From the NCBI GenBank assembly GCA_024663395.1, contig JANFAH010000060.1, positions 268,255-332,254 of the forward strand: 64,000 nt of DNA, read 5' to 3'. The notes under the pieces were generated by a model. It worked only from the letters and a program-made list of their open reading frames with translations, ran no database searches and was not told where the DNA came from. Source of the DNA: Pisolithus tinctorius. Lineage: Eukaryota; Basidiomycota; Agaricomycetes; Boletales; Pisolithaceae. A program made the position numbers and the translations under genes. This document shows positions 35,862 through 47,115 of this stretch, piece by piece (position 1 is the stretch's first letter; the number at the start of each line of letters is the position of its first letter).

Positions 35862-38800
35862 TTGTAGACAGACTCTACGTTGTGAGGCGTTGCATACCCC
35901 GACCGCGACCCGATGTTCGGAAGTCTACTTGATGAAAAGGCTGGAGAAGCTATTGGGGTGGCAGACCGCGACGTCGATCGCGACTGCGATGCTAGCCGCT
36001 CTTCGCTGAACCGGTTCAATATACGGACTACATCCCTTGTAATCATATCAAGATCGGCGATCTCCCTGGGAGACATCGAAAGATCATCGCTGAGGAACAG
36101 GTCATCGTCATCCCTTTCATCCGCGTTATCCCTCGTAAGAATCGTCCGTCGTTTCGTTCTTCCTCCACGTTGTTGGTTCACGAGGATGCCATCGTATACT
36201 CGTAACATGCAGGTTTCTATTAATGCCTTGAGACGCTGGATGTCGTCTAACGCGGCCAAGTTCCCCGCAACTGGAAGCCATCCATCGCATTCCAACCCGC
36301 GCTCTGTTACCTCAACGTCATTGGCACCGAAGAGCAGATATGTCATGGGATCCAGGCGTGTCGTATTAATGAGGAATGTCTGCGGGTTTTGCCCGGCAAC
36401 TGTAAGATTCTGCCGCTTCTCTGCGAAGGCATAAATTTGCTTTTCCCCTTCGAATGCATGTTCCATTTCCGGTCGAATATGCTTGCGATGATTGACGCTA
36501 CTAGGATGAATGAATGTGGTCTACGTTGAAGTGATCAATCATGATATTACTTGCATAGAAAACCGTGGTAACCGACCTTATCGTACTGCGTACGTAGCGT
36601 TTTATCACCTGTCCGGACAGCGAATTTTGGCTGAGACGCAACGGCTATGAGGGCCGCCAGCAGGGGTTCGGAATTGCCATTCGCGTTGAGTGCAGGAGGC
36701 ACTCCTGGGTGGCGTTCACGGACATGCGACCCGATGCCTTCGGTGACGTCAATGACACCGGCTTGGTGCAGAGACTGAAGGAGGTGGTGTCTGATTTTCC
36801 GAATGAGCAGAAGCGTGGGTCTCGAGAGATAATTTTCGCTGCAAAATCTGTTCGCTTGCGTGTAGTCACCAGAGTTGTAGATATCATGCCATGCGTTGTA
36901 GGCGTTCAATATCGTCAACGCGTCTGACCGAAATTCAGCAGGGGACCATTTGGTTTTAGCAGCTGCAGCCTCTGATTTAAGATGCATTGGGGACATGAAG
37001 GGATCCCGGTTGGTCAGAATTGCAGCGAGAGTAACGGCCTGATCCAAACAACGGAAGAATACACCGTACAAAGCGAGTCGTCCCATCTGTACCTCTACAG
37101 GTAATTGTAGAAGCACGCGACCCAACGATGTCAGATTCTTCTGGTTATCTAAGGCTCCGACCATCTGTAAAACTCCCATGGCAGCTGCGACGCGGTCTGG
37201 ATGAGGAGGTTCGATCGCCTCCGCAAGAACTTCTTCAACCTCCATGTCAGGTAAGCTCAGGGCTTTGATGTGCATAACAACGTTGCTGAGGTCGACCCGT
37301 TTCATTTCCACTGTTTGGTGTGGAGCTAAGGTCGCCGCTCGGGCATGACTTAGAAGTCCATAGTATTCGCCAGGTCGGTGTCGGCCAGCACGGCCAGCTC
37401 TCTGGTGCAAATTAGAAGCACCAGCCCATGCTGATGTAAGGGAGGACATGTGTCGACTAGGATCGTAACGCACTTCCTTGACCTTGGCGGTATCAATTAC
37501 ATAGACAACGTCCGGGATCGTAACGGAAGTCTCGGCAATGTTAGTTGCCAGAATTACTCGACGGACGCCTTCAGCGGGAGGCTCGAATATGACCTGTTGT
37601 TCGGCGAGAGGTACAGAGGAGTGCAAAAGATGGATGGAGTACTTCATCCCATCATTGAAATCCAGGGGAATGTCGATCCCTTGCAGGACGCGCTGCACTC
37701 CTATGATATCCTCCCACCCAGGCAAAAAAACGAGGATATGCCCAGAATCAGACCGCTGAAGGACGTGACAGATGGTACCAGCTATCAACTGCAATGGAGT
37801 ATCGAGTTCATCGTTAGCCAACGGCGGTAGTAAAGAGGTCGACAGTGGAGGTGGGGTCATCAAGGCAGGGTTAGACTGCGCGTAAGCACCCTCGCGCTCA
37901 AGGTACTTAGCCACTGATTCGTCATTGAAGATCCATTTCAACTGAGGGTGACGCTTGATATCCTCAATGAAGTCTTCCAAGTAACGTTTTTTGACAGGGA
38001 ACGTTCGACCAGGGATGTCAATGACTGGCGCCTTGTTACCGTTCTTGTCAAGGAAGTATTCCTGGAACAACGTGGGGTCGAAAGTGGCACTCATCAACAC
38101 TATTTTGAGAGGAACATTCCGCGCCTTCCGATCTTCCAACATACGTCTCAGCACAACAAGCAGTAGATCCGTGTCAACGTCCCGTTCATGCACCTCGTCG
38201 ACTACGATATGTGTGATTCCGTCCAGCTTCGCCGCGGCAATTCCTCCTTCTGTCATGGCAGACTGGATACGGCGGAGTAGGACGCCGATGGTGCAGAATG
38301 TGATGGACCCGTGCTCTTCAGGAAGTTTGGATTGAAAACGAACACTATATCCTATGGATCCGCCGCCCACGGTTTCTCCTCTCTCCTTTGCTACCCGCTC
38401 TGCAACACTGAGGGCCGCCAACCGACGGGGTTGTGTGCAAATTATGTTACAATGCGCACCTTCACCACGATCAATGTAGTCATCCAGAATGATTTGTGGA
38501 ATTTGTGTGGTCTTTCCAGAACCAGTTGCTGCCACGCAAATAGTCACATCATTCTCCTGGACGTGGTCTATAAGCTCCTTGGACCTTGTGAAGACAGGTA
38601 AAGCAGTTCTAGTTGACCGCATCTTCTCCATAGAAGGATCACTAAGGTACGCCTCTCTGCGTTTTTTCAGGAGATGAGACCTCCGTCTGGCAATGTGGGG
38701 CGGATACTGACGGGGATGTGAGGGATTAGGGATACCGATCATGCTGGCACGCAACGGTGAGGGAGCGGAGCCAGCCAACTTCGCTCTGATGGCGGACTGG

Positions 38801-40128
38801 TTGTTGTACAATGCGGTCCTTTTTATCTCCCGGCACAGATCTTCGATTTCGTCACCCAACCCGTTGCTGATTTGAAGGTAAACCTTCGGAGCGAGACCGA
38901 GATCCTTTCCGGACAGGGCGGCCGCAACATATTTTCTCCACAGCTCGGGGTCACAGCTTTCGAGGTAGCGAGTGACGTCTAGATAACACTTGATAAGTGC
39001 AATCTTTTTGGTGCTTGCACTGCCTATGCCAATGCGACGACCCCCGACGATCATAACTACTTCCCAAACGGTATTTTTTCGCTTGCCCGTTTGTTGCTGG
39101 TATTCGATGACCGGCTTCCCGAAACTGTATATTCGGCAGTAGTAGTCCATGAAACTCCGAGCACGTTCATAGTTCACGACTGAGCCGTCCGACAACTGTA
39201 TCTGATCCGGTGGAGTGAGTTGGGGGGTAACTGATGCCTTAGACGGCTTGTCAAGCTATGCAGTGACATGATAGCCACTTAAGTTACGATGAAGCGAGGC
39301 GGATAGAGAAACCACTCACCAGGCCTTTGTCGTATAGCTGATATAGTGCAGACAAACAGCAGAGCCTCTCTGCAGCTTTCTTTTCTATGTGATCGCCGAC
39401 GGCAACCATACGCGGCTCGGTTGGGAGATCGAGGGTGCAGCTTCGTAAAGTTCATCAGCCAGTATTACTTACTTCGGGTCGAAAAACGCCTACCGAGTGA
39501 CTGGCCTGTTAGTGTTGCTGTCGAAGTATTCTTTGAAATCAAATTGCAGCACATAGTCAGGACCCAAATTGGTAGAGACAAAGTTCATGAGAGGAGATTT
39601 GGGGTTGTCTGCGAGCGCAGGCTTAATCTCTGGTCGAGAACCTATGTTGAACCTATGCTGCTTCTCTATATAGACGGCATCATGCATGGGGCCATCTAGC
39701 TCGGGTAGTGACTTGTTTTGTGACTTGAGAGGAGAGCTATCCCGTTTTCCCTTCCGCCTGCCTGACTGGCGAGGGCGCTCGGGGCCCCCGGAAGGCAAGT
39801 CTTTATGATTGGACGAGGGCGGTATTGCGAAAGGAGGTGAGATCGTGGCTGACTTGCCCGGCTGGTGTCCGGAAGGAGACTGATGTATCCCTAGTTTTGG
39901 GGCCTTTGCAAGTCTCTGCTCCCCTAGGCTAGACGGTGGCCGCCGGTGAGTGAGAATGACTTCCTCTGCATTTACATTCTGCTTCAAAGCAGCGACACTG
40001 GCATGTTGAGAAAATGGTCTCTTGAGAGAAGATCCCTGAGCAGAAGTATACTTTGAAGGGTCCGCGTGCATGGGAATGCGACACCGGTGCCGTAGAATGC
40101 CACGCAGCGACGAGATAGAACGGGGCAT
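35810..40128 (-). CDS. DExH-box RNA helicase with dsRNA-binding modules (DHX9/DHX30/DHX36 group)
   Basis: This is a processive 3'-5' RNA helicase of the DEAH/RHA group. The ATG at 40128 starts MPRSISSLRGILRHRCRIP, rich in Arg and Ser and almost free of acids, which suggests a mitochondrial presequence. A disordered stretch follows, then two dsRNA-binding-like segments: KKAAERLCCLSALYQLYDKG (39330) and RARSFMDYYCRIYSFGKPVI with STKKIALIKCYLDVTRYLE (39150-38950). Core motifs are AATGSGKTTQIPQ (I), DEVHERDVDTDLLL (II), SATFDPTLF (III), FLPGWEDI, TNIAETSVTIPDV (V) and QRAGRAGRHRPGEY (VI). HA2/ratchet and OB-fold regions follow, the latter containing TFLINTTRLDPMTYLLFGAN (36360). The C-terminal tail is Ser/Arg-rich. 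About 1,350 residues. Motif II is DEVH rather than DEAH or DEIH. The nearest relative is uncertain: DHX30 shares the layout of two dsRBDs with mitochondrial targeting, DHX9 shares the dsRBDs. Confidence 0.93.
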
Positions 40129-40897
40129 AGCCTCTGGCAGCGAAAACAATGGTCAGTGATCTGTGTTCATCTTGACGTACTGGACTTACACCTCCGACTG
40201 TGCTCAAAGTAAAGCACGCAGTCCTTCAACTGAACACAGCGAGCTTCGTCGGCATCTTCCGACCAATGTCTATCTCAGTCGGGGACAATCAAACTCGACT
40301 AGTTTGGTCCAGAAAAATCTTGTTCAGGCTAGACCAAACACCGTAGAAACGAGTTTTTGTCTGGTACTGGGTATTATACGGGCAAACGACAGGTCTGTAG
40401 ATAGAATATTTATATTTAATTATTATAGGGTCGCTCAAAGTTGGCATCTACGCCTGCAGCGCGACTACCATAAATAGAAATAAATGTCACACTTTGTCAC
40501 GCAGCCTCGTATTAGCTACTGCCAATTGGCCACCTAATAGTACTCCCCCCACGACGTGTCGTTATTCATAATTAGGCTTGTTTGCACTATTTCCCCAATA
40601 CCAGTAATAAATACTGCCCTGAATACTCGCCAGTACTTGTACTTGTATGCAGAAAAAACACACTGGGCTACGATGGGCATCGCGGCAGACCGGGTTGGCT
40701 AGATGCAGATTTGGAGACGGGACAGGGTTGATAGCTCAAGTATGAAAGGTTTGGCGCGCTGGGACACCTTGCAGGTAATCCAGGGTGGTGGTGGTATACG
40801 CATTGGAAAAGAGACGAGGTCACGTTGATTTGGAAAACGCCTTTTCCTTTTGCACTTTTCAAAGATGGTCCGTCAGAATCTATAGTTTGTTGTAGTA
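40129..40897. other. Intergenic region between helicase and JAC1
   Basis: No supported gene was found in these 769 bases. It holds the helicase promoter and the JAC1 3' flank, and is AT-rich around 40370-40640. Short open frames at 40163 (plus) and 40862 (minus) have no family-like content. Confidence 0.5.
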
Positions 40898-41732
40898 TTA
40901 CATAATCTCCAGTCGCCGCCGTATTGCTTGTTCTATTCCGTCCAAGTACTTCAGCCTTACAGCAGCATTCTTTGTCTCCCTCCAGTCAGCCTTCGCAACC
41001 AGCCTCTCTATCATTTTCACCAGTTGCGATATTTTAGCTGGTACAAGAACTGTTAGCAGGATTAGCATTATACTGAACGCAGGCTACGGCACCGTTGTTC
41101 TCGTCCCGCAACCCATGTAGTCGGTCTGCATTTCCAGGTTGCACGTTGTCGATCTCCTCCCTGGCTTCCATAATCTCGTTTATGAGTTCGAAATCGTTTA
41201 ATTGGTCCGCCTCCTCCAATTCTACACCATTGCGCTTCAGGATATACTCTATTCGATGAAGTGGGGAAGTTAGGGTTTTGTATGCTGCGTTTACGGTATT
41301 GGATAGCTCGAGTGCTGCCTCCTTTTCTGGCTTCAGTACGTCAGATGCATATGCGCATAAAATCCATGGTCAGGAGAATACCTCGGTCTTCGTAGCCCAT
41401 GCGTCGGGATGGCATATCCGCTGGGCCTCCAAAAAACGACGCTTGAGGAGAGCGGTATCCACCACAAACGGGTTCGGGCTATATGGCAACCCCATCAGTT
41501 CATGGAAAGGGATCGAATTGTGAACTCCGGCAATCCAGTTGCAGGACAGACAGACGGGTAGCCGTGTAGGGAGCAGTGCTCCGCATGAAGGACATGTCCT
41601 GGTCAGTGAGGTGATGTGCGTGGTTGACACTAGTCTCGACGATTGGAGGTCTGAGCGGAACCTGCCTCGTAGACAGACTGGGCTGTGGGCAACCCTGCTA
41701 ACAAGTAGCGAGTGCGCTGAGAGACGCAACAT
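40898..41732 (-). CDS. JAC1: Mitochondrial J-domain co-chaperone Jac1/HscB
   Basis: Jac1/HscB brings the Fe-S scaffold Isu1 to the mitochondrial Hsp70 and stimulates its ATPase for cluster transfer. The start at 41732, MLRLSAHSLLVSRVAHS, continues with CLRGRFRSDLQSSRLVST: basic, hydroxylated and without acids until RSD, as in a mitochondrial presequence. A four-cysteine motif CPSCGALLPTRLPVCLSC follows, as in human HSCB but absent from yeast Jac1. The J domain contains FHELMGLPYSPNPF, LKRRFLEAQRICHPD (with the HPD catalytic tripeptide) and an intron after TKTEV. The C-terminal scaffold-binding helices include LEEADQLNDFELINEIMEAR and RLVAKADWRETKNAAVRLKY, ending RRRLEIM at TAA 40900-40898. 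About 230 residues. Only 69 bases separate its ATG from that of the divergent dysferlin gene. Confidence 0.93.
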
Positions 41733-41801
41733 GGCCGGATGGTGCAGGTGGAATCGATATGCAATAATGTAACCGCTCCGACGGGTGGCTAAACTTATAT
41801 C
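41733..41801. promoter_or_regulatory. 69 bp bidirectional promoter of JAC1 and the dysferlin-domain gene
   Basis: Two divergent ATGs are only 69 bases apart, so the promoter elements must overlap each other's 5' leaders or lie in coding sequence. An AT-rich core ATCGATATGCAATAATGT is at about 41753-41770. Confidence 0.6.
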
Positions 41802-43127
41802 ATGACGTACCACTACGATGACTGTCCCGCAGGTACCTCCCAACTCCAGCCCTCCCATGCAATATTACAGCCAGACGACCCAGCAAACGCCGAACCTGCA
41901 CGTCGTCGACTAGCTTCAAAATCCCGCTTTCACTTGTTCACTTCGTTGCGCAAAGTGTGCTCAAAGAAGAGGCTCAATCTGCACCTTAAGGGACCCCCCA
42001 TTTTGAAGGATAACCGTTTACTGTCGCAATCTGAAGATGACACTCGGAGCATAACGTTAAGTGCAGAGAGACTTCCAGACTCTTCAGAAGAACAGGATAC
42101 ATATCGTTGGGCTGTCCTATATGAAAACCAGAGAGGGTAGGTCTTTGTTCCTCTCACATCGCCTCTCACTCACATACTCTAGATTGACCATCTTCTCATC
42201 GCCTTATTACTCTAGCCTATTTCTTCTCCCTACTGACCCCTTTCCCTTTACTATTCCCAAGGCAAGCACAAAACGTTCGCAGCAGCCGAATGTCTCACTC
42301 AGTAACTATCCCCTTCCCGATGCAACGTGGCATTGGGTGTCTAAGGCATGGTTGATTGACATGCGAACGGATCTCGGGGAGGTGCAGCACGACGGATTTG
42401 AGTACAACTGGTCGTTCCGCGAACAGCACTGGCGCGCGGAGATCGGACCCCTCAGCGCCGGCGCGTGGGTGAGACGCAGAAGGTGGATTAGACTTATGAT
42501 GCGACCAGCCAATTGGAAATCAGACTTCCTCGGGTTGGCCGACAATCACTTTGAGGGTCTGGCGTCTCTGCTTCCTCCTGCCGCACCTTCTTCGGAGACA
42601 ACGCTGGACTCCCTTGAGCACAAGGCAGGTCCTTTATGGCAGGGAATTCCGGAAGTAGATTGGCAGCGTTGTTATAGCTTGATGAAGCATCTTGGCTCCG
42701 ACGGACGCAAACTTGAGCTTTGGCGCACCTGGCTTGATCCCTACATCACCCAAGAAACTCACGACCTAAAGGGCAAGGGTAAGCAAAGTAATGGAGACCC
42801 GTCATGTTGTTCCTCCAAGGCAATGCATTGCAACAGTCAGTTACTCAGGGGAAACCCACCCCCGTTGCCGTACCTGTCTACGATGCTTCAAAACCACGTG
42901 CGTTGACCGTCGTTGATGTCTGCAGTACAACTTCTGAAAAGCTATCACAGGCGAATTCCATTATTCGAATGTTCGTCTTTCCTGACTCTCGCGCACAGTT
43001 CCTCGAGTTGCTAAGGCGTGCTGGGCTATTGGACGACCTCAGAAAAATGGAGTATATATACCCTGAGGTCGTGGACTTCTGGAGTTACGCAGGTGGTTTC
43101 AACAAATTCCTAGAGAGTAGTGTTTGA
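41802..43127 (+). CDS. Dysferlin-domain protein (Spo73/Pex30/TECPR1-type)
   Basis: Dysferlin N/C modules occur in fungal peroxisome-ER factors (Pex23/Pex30), the sporulation protein Spo73 and animal TECPR1; the role here is inferred to be in membrane shaping or contact. The ATG at 41802 starts MTYHYDDCPAGTSQLQ. After a basic segment, the DysFN motif reads RWAVLYENQRG, spliced to LTIFSSPYYSSLFLLPTDP and PFTIPK. The second half reads PDATWHWVSKAWLIDMRTD, DGFEYNWSFREQHWRAEIG and AWVRRRRWIRLMMRPA, the Trp/Arg-rich signature. An intron at about 42779 leads to the C-terminal part with FPDSRAQFLELLRRAGLLDD, ending TGA 43125-43127. No membrane segment is obvious, which favours a Spo73-like soluble protein over Pex30. 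About 400 residues. Sporulation or peroxisome function is not proven. Confidence 0.8.
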
Positions 43128-43339
43128 CCTCCCCCATGAAACCATGATGACTAGATAGTGAAGTACCAGCTGTGATACAAGCAGTACATATTATGTCTGA
43201 TCACGGAGCCCATCGTGGGTCCCAACTTCGTCCCGACAACTGACAGTCCTTTCATTTGCAATGGCATATGTACACGCGAATTGTCTTTTTTCTTCGCTCT
43301 CTTTCCTTACACAAGTAACAAGTGCTACTTGACGGGGAG

Positions 43340-45423
43340 ATGTCTTCGTCAAAGGCCACTTGGGATGTCGACGTTGTCGCGAACCCTGCAAACGAAAAGA
43401 CTGAGCAGCACAACAAGAGTGTTCCTGAGGCTTGTTTCGCCGTGCAAATCACCCTACGCACCTACATCCTGGCTTCTTCATTGTTGCTTGGTCCCTCTCT
43501 TCTCCCAGTTGCAACCGCGCTTGTCAGGGATCCTCAAGGTTTGAAGGACAGGCTAGGTGCTCTGAAGCTCGCACTATCCAAGGAACTAGGCTCAAGGGGC
43601 TTGCCGTTTGCCCTTGCCGTCGCCGTTGGGGGTGGCCAGTGTCTAAAACTTTTGTGGGAAACCTTGAAGAAGCAACCCAAGTCTTCTGTGCCCGCCAGTC
43701 GGCGTTCCTCTCATTCTCTCCTCTTGTTGTTCAAACGTACCCTTAGGGGTTCCATCCAAGCTCTCGACTCTAAACTCACTGCGTACCAGAAAGTATTCAC
43801 GATGAATGCAATGGCTTCTGGTGTTGTTGCAGCCGTCCTCCTACACCGGAGGGATCGATCGTATTCATCGTCGCACCGGCGTTCCGGTACGAAGTCCTCC
43901 ACTCTAGACTTGACCCTGTGGTTGCTCGTTCATGCACTGGATGCACTCGTACAGTCAAGATTGCTGTCTGGGAAGAATAAAGCCACTTCTCGCTGTGCGA
44001 GTGCTCCTACGCGGGATGTGCAGGCTCGAGGTCCTTCCTCAGAAGGGGAGCCGAGCAACGATATCGCTACCTCTGAGATTCTTTCCAAGGAGCGCATAAG
44101 AATCAATGCATGGTTTGACGGTTTGCTCTTCTGGGCATGTAGCGCAAGGTTTGTTAATAGCGGTCTGAGGTTGACCTTCTTAGTCATTGTCCTACCAGGA
44201 TTATGTGGTGCTTCTTTTACGAACCGCAAAGGTAATTAATTCTTCATGACTGTTGTCTCGAATCTTTTAAGTGTCAATCCCAATGCGGCAGATTGCCGCG
44301 TTCCTATGTTAAATGGTAAGGAAAAACCAATGAACATGATGCGTGTTGCTAGATAAATAATGCAAGTTTCCCAGGATAGACAGACTTGCTCGCGTCGATT
44401 GGCGACTTTTAGAACTCTTACGTGCAGTGAGACAAGGGAATTGGTCATATATTCACGGGTCAGACCAACATGGGCTCGCCTCAACCTTGGCTTCAGACCT
44501 TAGATATCCTACGTCCTGGGGTAATCCCGAACTTCTCCCAGCCCACGGTGGACAAACAGCTAGCAGAGCATGGGCGGCGCTCGGAGTGAATGGCAGAGAC
44601 GGTGTCAGCGGTTTACCATGCCAGCTCGTCCATGGCCGGGCGGTTGCTTGGTTTGGTCTTGCAGACAGCTGTGTTGCCAATGCGATATTCAGGGCTGTTT
44701 ACGCATTGATGGAGGCATTCGTCATATATCTTCCCGTGAGTTTTGTTTGCAAGCTTTAAGATAGTCTCATTATCTCCTTCGGTCGCATGATCAGGTATAT
44801 TTCACTCCCCTTCTACTTACCCAGCCGAGATCAATTCTACGCCCTGGCTGCTTTATCCCTCGTGTTGCCTCTGCTATGCGCAGTGCAGCTTTCCTCTCCG
44901 CATTTATATCCTCTTACTGGTTCGCAGTCTGTATGACACGGACGTTAGTTCTTGCGCGACTACTCCCCAATATATCCCACGATACATGGGACGGACCGTA
45001 TGGTGGTACCTTCGCTGGTTCACTCGTGTGCGGCACCAGTATATTAATCGAAAGTGCCAAGAGAAGGGGCGACATGGCTTTATACGTCTTACCAAAAGGT
45101 TTAAGGGCTTCTATACCCAATAACTGGATCAAGTCCCCCGCCGCCAAGTTTGTAGAATGGTATAGTCACTATCTGCTAGCAGTTGGTCAAACGGGCAGCT
45201 GATAATGAAAAACACGTCTGGCAGTGCAATATTCACGTTGTCGATGGCAACTCTTTCGACAACTGCGGTATACAGCCCAGATGCCTTAAGAGGCCTTGCA
45301 GGGTGGATGGCAGCTTTCATCATGAAGGGACTCAACGTCACCGCCTGGAGGAAGCGCGAACAGAGTACCACTGATGGCCTTAGAACGGATGTCCAACAGC
45401 TTCGGAATGTTCACCGAAGTTAA
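43340..45423 (+). CDS. TMEM135-like multi-pass membrane protein
   Basis: Animal TMEM135 is a multi-pass protein of peroxisomes and mitochondria linked to lipid and cholesterol handling. The ATG at 43340 starts MSSSKATWDVDVVANPANEK. Hydrophobic stretches follow, TYILASSLLLGPSLLPVATA and LPFALAVAVGGGQCLKLL, and DLTLWLLVHALDALVQSRLL. Careful splicing restores SARIMWCFFYEPQRLPRSYV followed by KW, then RQGNWSYIHGSDQHGLAS, GLPCQLVHGRAV and SCVANAIFRAVYALMEAFVI. The second half has FLSAFISSYWFAVCMTRTLV, DTWDGPYGGTFAGSLVCGTS and ESAKRRGDMALYVLPKGLRA. The last exon (from about 45199) ends in PDALRGLAGWMAAFIMKGLN, TAA at 45421-45423. The repeated cysteine-containing halves agree with the family's duplicated layout. 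About 600 residues. The last splice, KF to LIMKN, is the least certain. Sub-cellular site is inferred only. Confidence 0.83.
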
Positions 45424-45477
45424 AATTAACTGGCACTAAATACCTATGTCAACGATCAGTGACATATCACACTGCTA

Positions 45478-46889
45478 TTACCCAGACCACAGGCACAACT
45501 TATGGTCATAGAACGAACAACTTGCAATCAATGTCTCCTCGTGAACATCTTCGTGAAAAGACCAGTCTACACCATAACCCAGTGATTCATGCTGATCAAA
45601 GCATTTTCCGATGCCGTAGGACATCGTGGTTTCCTTGAGGTCTGTGCTGACAACTTTGAAACCATCGTGCATACATGCAACAAGAAGGTCATTCTTGCGC
45701 TCTGGCAATGGATGCCATTTGACACGCCAAGCACCCCCGCCAACATCCATAGTGATAAGGGCCGACAAGGGTTTGCGCATGTCGAAAAGCCGGACGGTGT
45801 TATCATAACTGAGGAAGGAAGGTTGGTCCGTGATAATAGCTGCCAAAGAGTTCACCCACCTGCCAACTGCAAGTAGATGCTCGACGTATGGATGGTTTTG
45901 AATACTAGTCACTCCGGCATCGAACCTGCTCTTAGATATGTTGACAGACTGCATTATTGAAGTTTACGTCGGCGACACGTACGATCGATTGGCAAATATT
46001 GGGCGGTGCAGAGGCTGGCGGATATCCCAACCTTTCAGATTCAGGTCGTCGCCACCTGTCATGCATTGGAGAGTCGCGGTCAGACGTCTCGCCTTGCACT
46101 TACGGGGCACCTACCAGAATACACTACGGAACTCTCCCAATAATTCCACGCAGCGACCCAAGGTTCATAATCATGTGCCTTCCACACATCAGATACAACA
46201 AGGCCATGTGGAGAGGAAGGATTTAGAAGACAAAGGGATCCATCCGAAAGAGACACGATTAACGATCCCAGATGATCACTTGGATAACGCCTATTGGACC
46301 AATCCAACGACAAGCATAAAGCGTCTGCGGAAGCGCAGGATATCTTCTGCAAGCAGCGAAAAGCGTGCTGCAATACAGGATTAAGATGTCGGTTGGGAAA
46401 ATCGAGACGAGCATGATACATTTTGAGATTGCCACTCCTGGACAGATATTTTTCCCTCGGAATCCGCAATGCCTAAAATTGCAGTACTCGTTCGTGATCT
46501 ATGGCACCTGAAAAAAGGGTGAGCATGAGGAAGATGAGAATCCATTCCCCAGAGGTACCATTTCTGATCGAGGATTGCGGACAAGGTCATCTCTTGGATC
46601 AAGGTGCTGAATCCCCATGTTTTGAATCCAGACGGAGATTATGGAAGATCACTAACCATAGCTTGGCCTTGGTATCTGTCACTTTGAATACGAAGCATTT
46701 TCCCCAACGATACTGACCGGAATTCTCTGGTTCCGACACGATTTCATCCGGGTTCACGGTAACATCGGCGGCCTGTTCATGATCCAGCTTGTATGTTCCA
46801 CAAACAAAGATATCCCGAGAACCTTCGTGAGGACAGAATTCGACAGAGTCCGCTGGTAGCACGGTGTCATACGACTCCGAGACGGTCAT
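45478..46889 (-). CDS. DPH7: Diphthine methyl ester hydrolase (WD40 protein Dph7)
   Basis: Dph7 demethylates the diphthine intermediate on elongation factor 2 before the final amidation to diphthamide. The chosen start at 46889, MTVSESYDTVLPADSVEFCP, reaches the conserved opening PADSVEFCPH...DIFVCGTYKL directly; an ATG at 46952 in the same frame would add 21 residues. WD-repeat blocks include VAWNYWESSVVYSG-like sequence (about 46150), RFDAGVTSIQNHPYVEHLLA, YDNTVRLFDMRKPLSALI, GGAWRVKWHPLPERKNDLLV, and the diagnostic C-terminal GYGVDWSFHE with IASCSFYDHKLCLWSG, TAA at 45480-45478. About 400 residues after removing introns. It is divergent from HSP104 with 226 bases between starts. No broken motif was seen. 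Confidence 0.92.
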
Positions 46890-47115
46890 AAGTAATCTAG
46901 CGTAAACCGACGAAGGTGATGTAAGTGCAGTAGGCACGTGACGTGATGTCACTCAGACTTTCGATGGTGTTCTGGCGCACAGGAGAAACGCCCAGTTCGA
47001 TTGTGCTCCGTTCGTCTGGGGGAATCGACAGACGTCGATTCAGTGGTGTACGCACATAAAAGCCTTGTCCACGACCTGACGACCTTGCTCTAGGACTTAA
47101 CCCAAGACTTCGACT
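46890..47115. promoter_or_regulatory. Divergent DPH7/HSP104 promoter with E-box and gapped heat-shock-like units
   Basis: CACGTGACGTGATGTCAC lies at 46935-46952, joining an E-box to a CRE-like half. TTC at 46960, TTC at 46970 and GAA at 46985 fall on the five-base grid and orientation of a heat shock element with missing units. A TATA-like CATAAAAG is at about 47052. No perfect three-unit HSE was seen. Confidence 0.45.

Noticed and set aside
40163..40477. Plus-strand ORF in the helicase-JAC1 gap
   Set aside because: No family features; overlaps the helicase 5' region.
43711..44229. Minus-strand ORFs across the TMEM135-like gene
   Set aside because: Opposite strand holds the conserved membrane protein.
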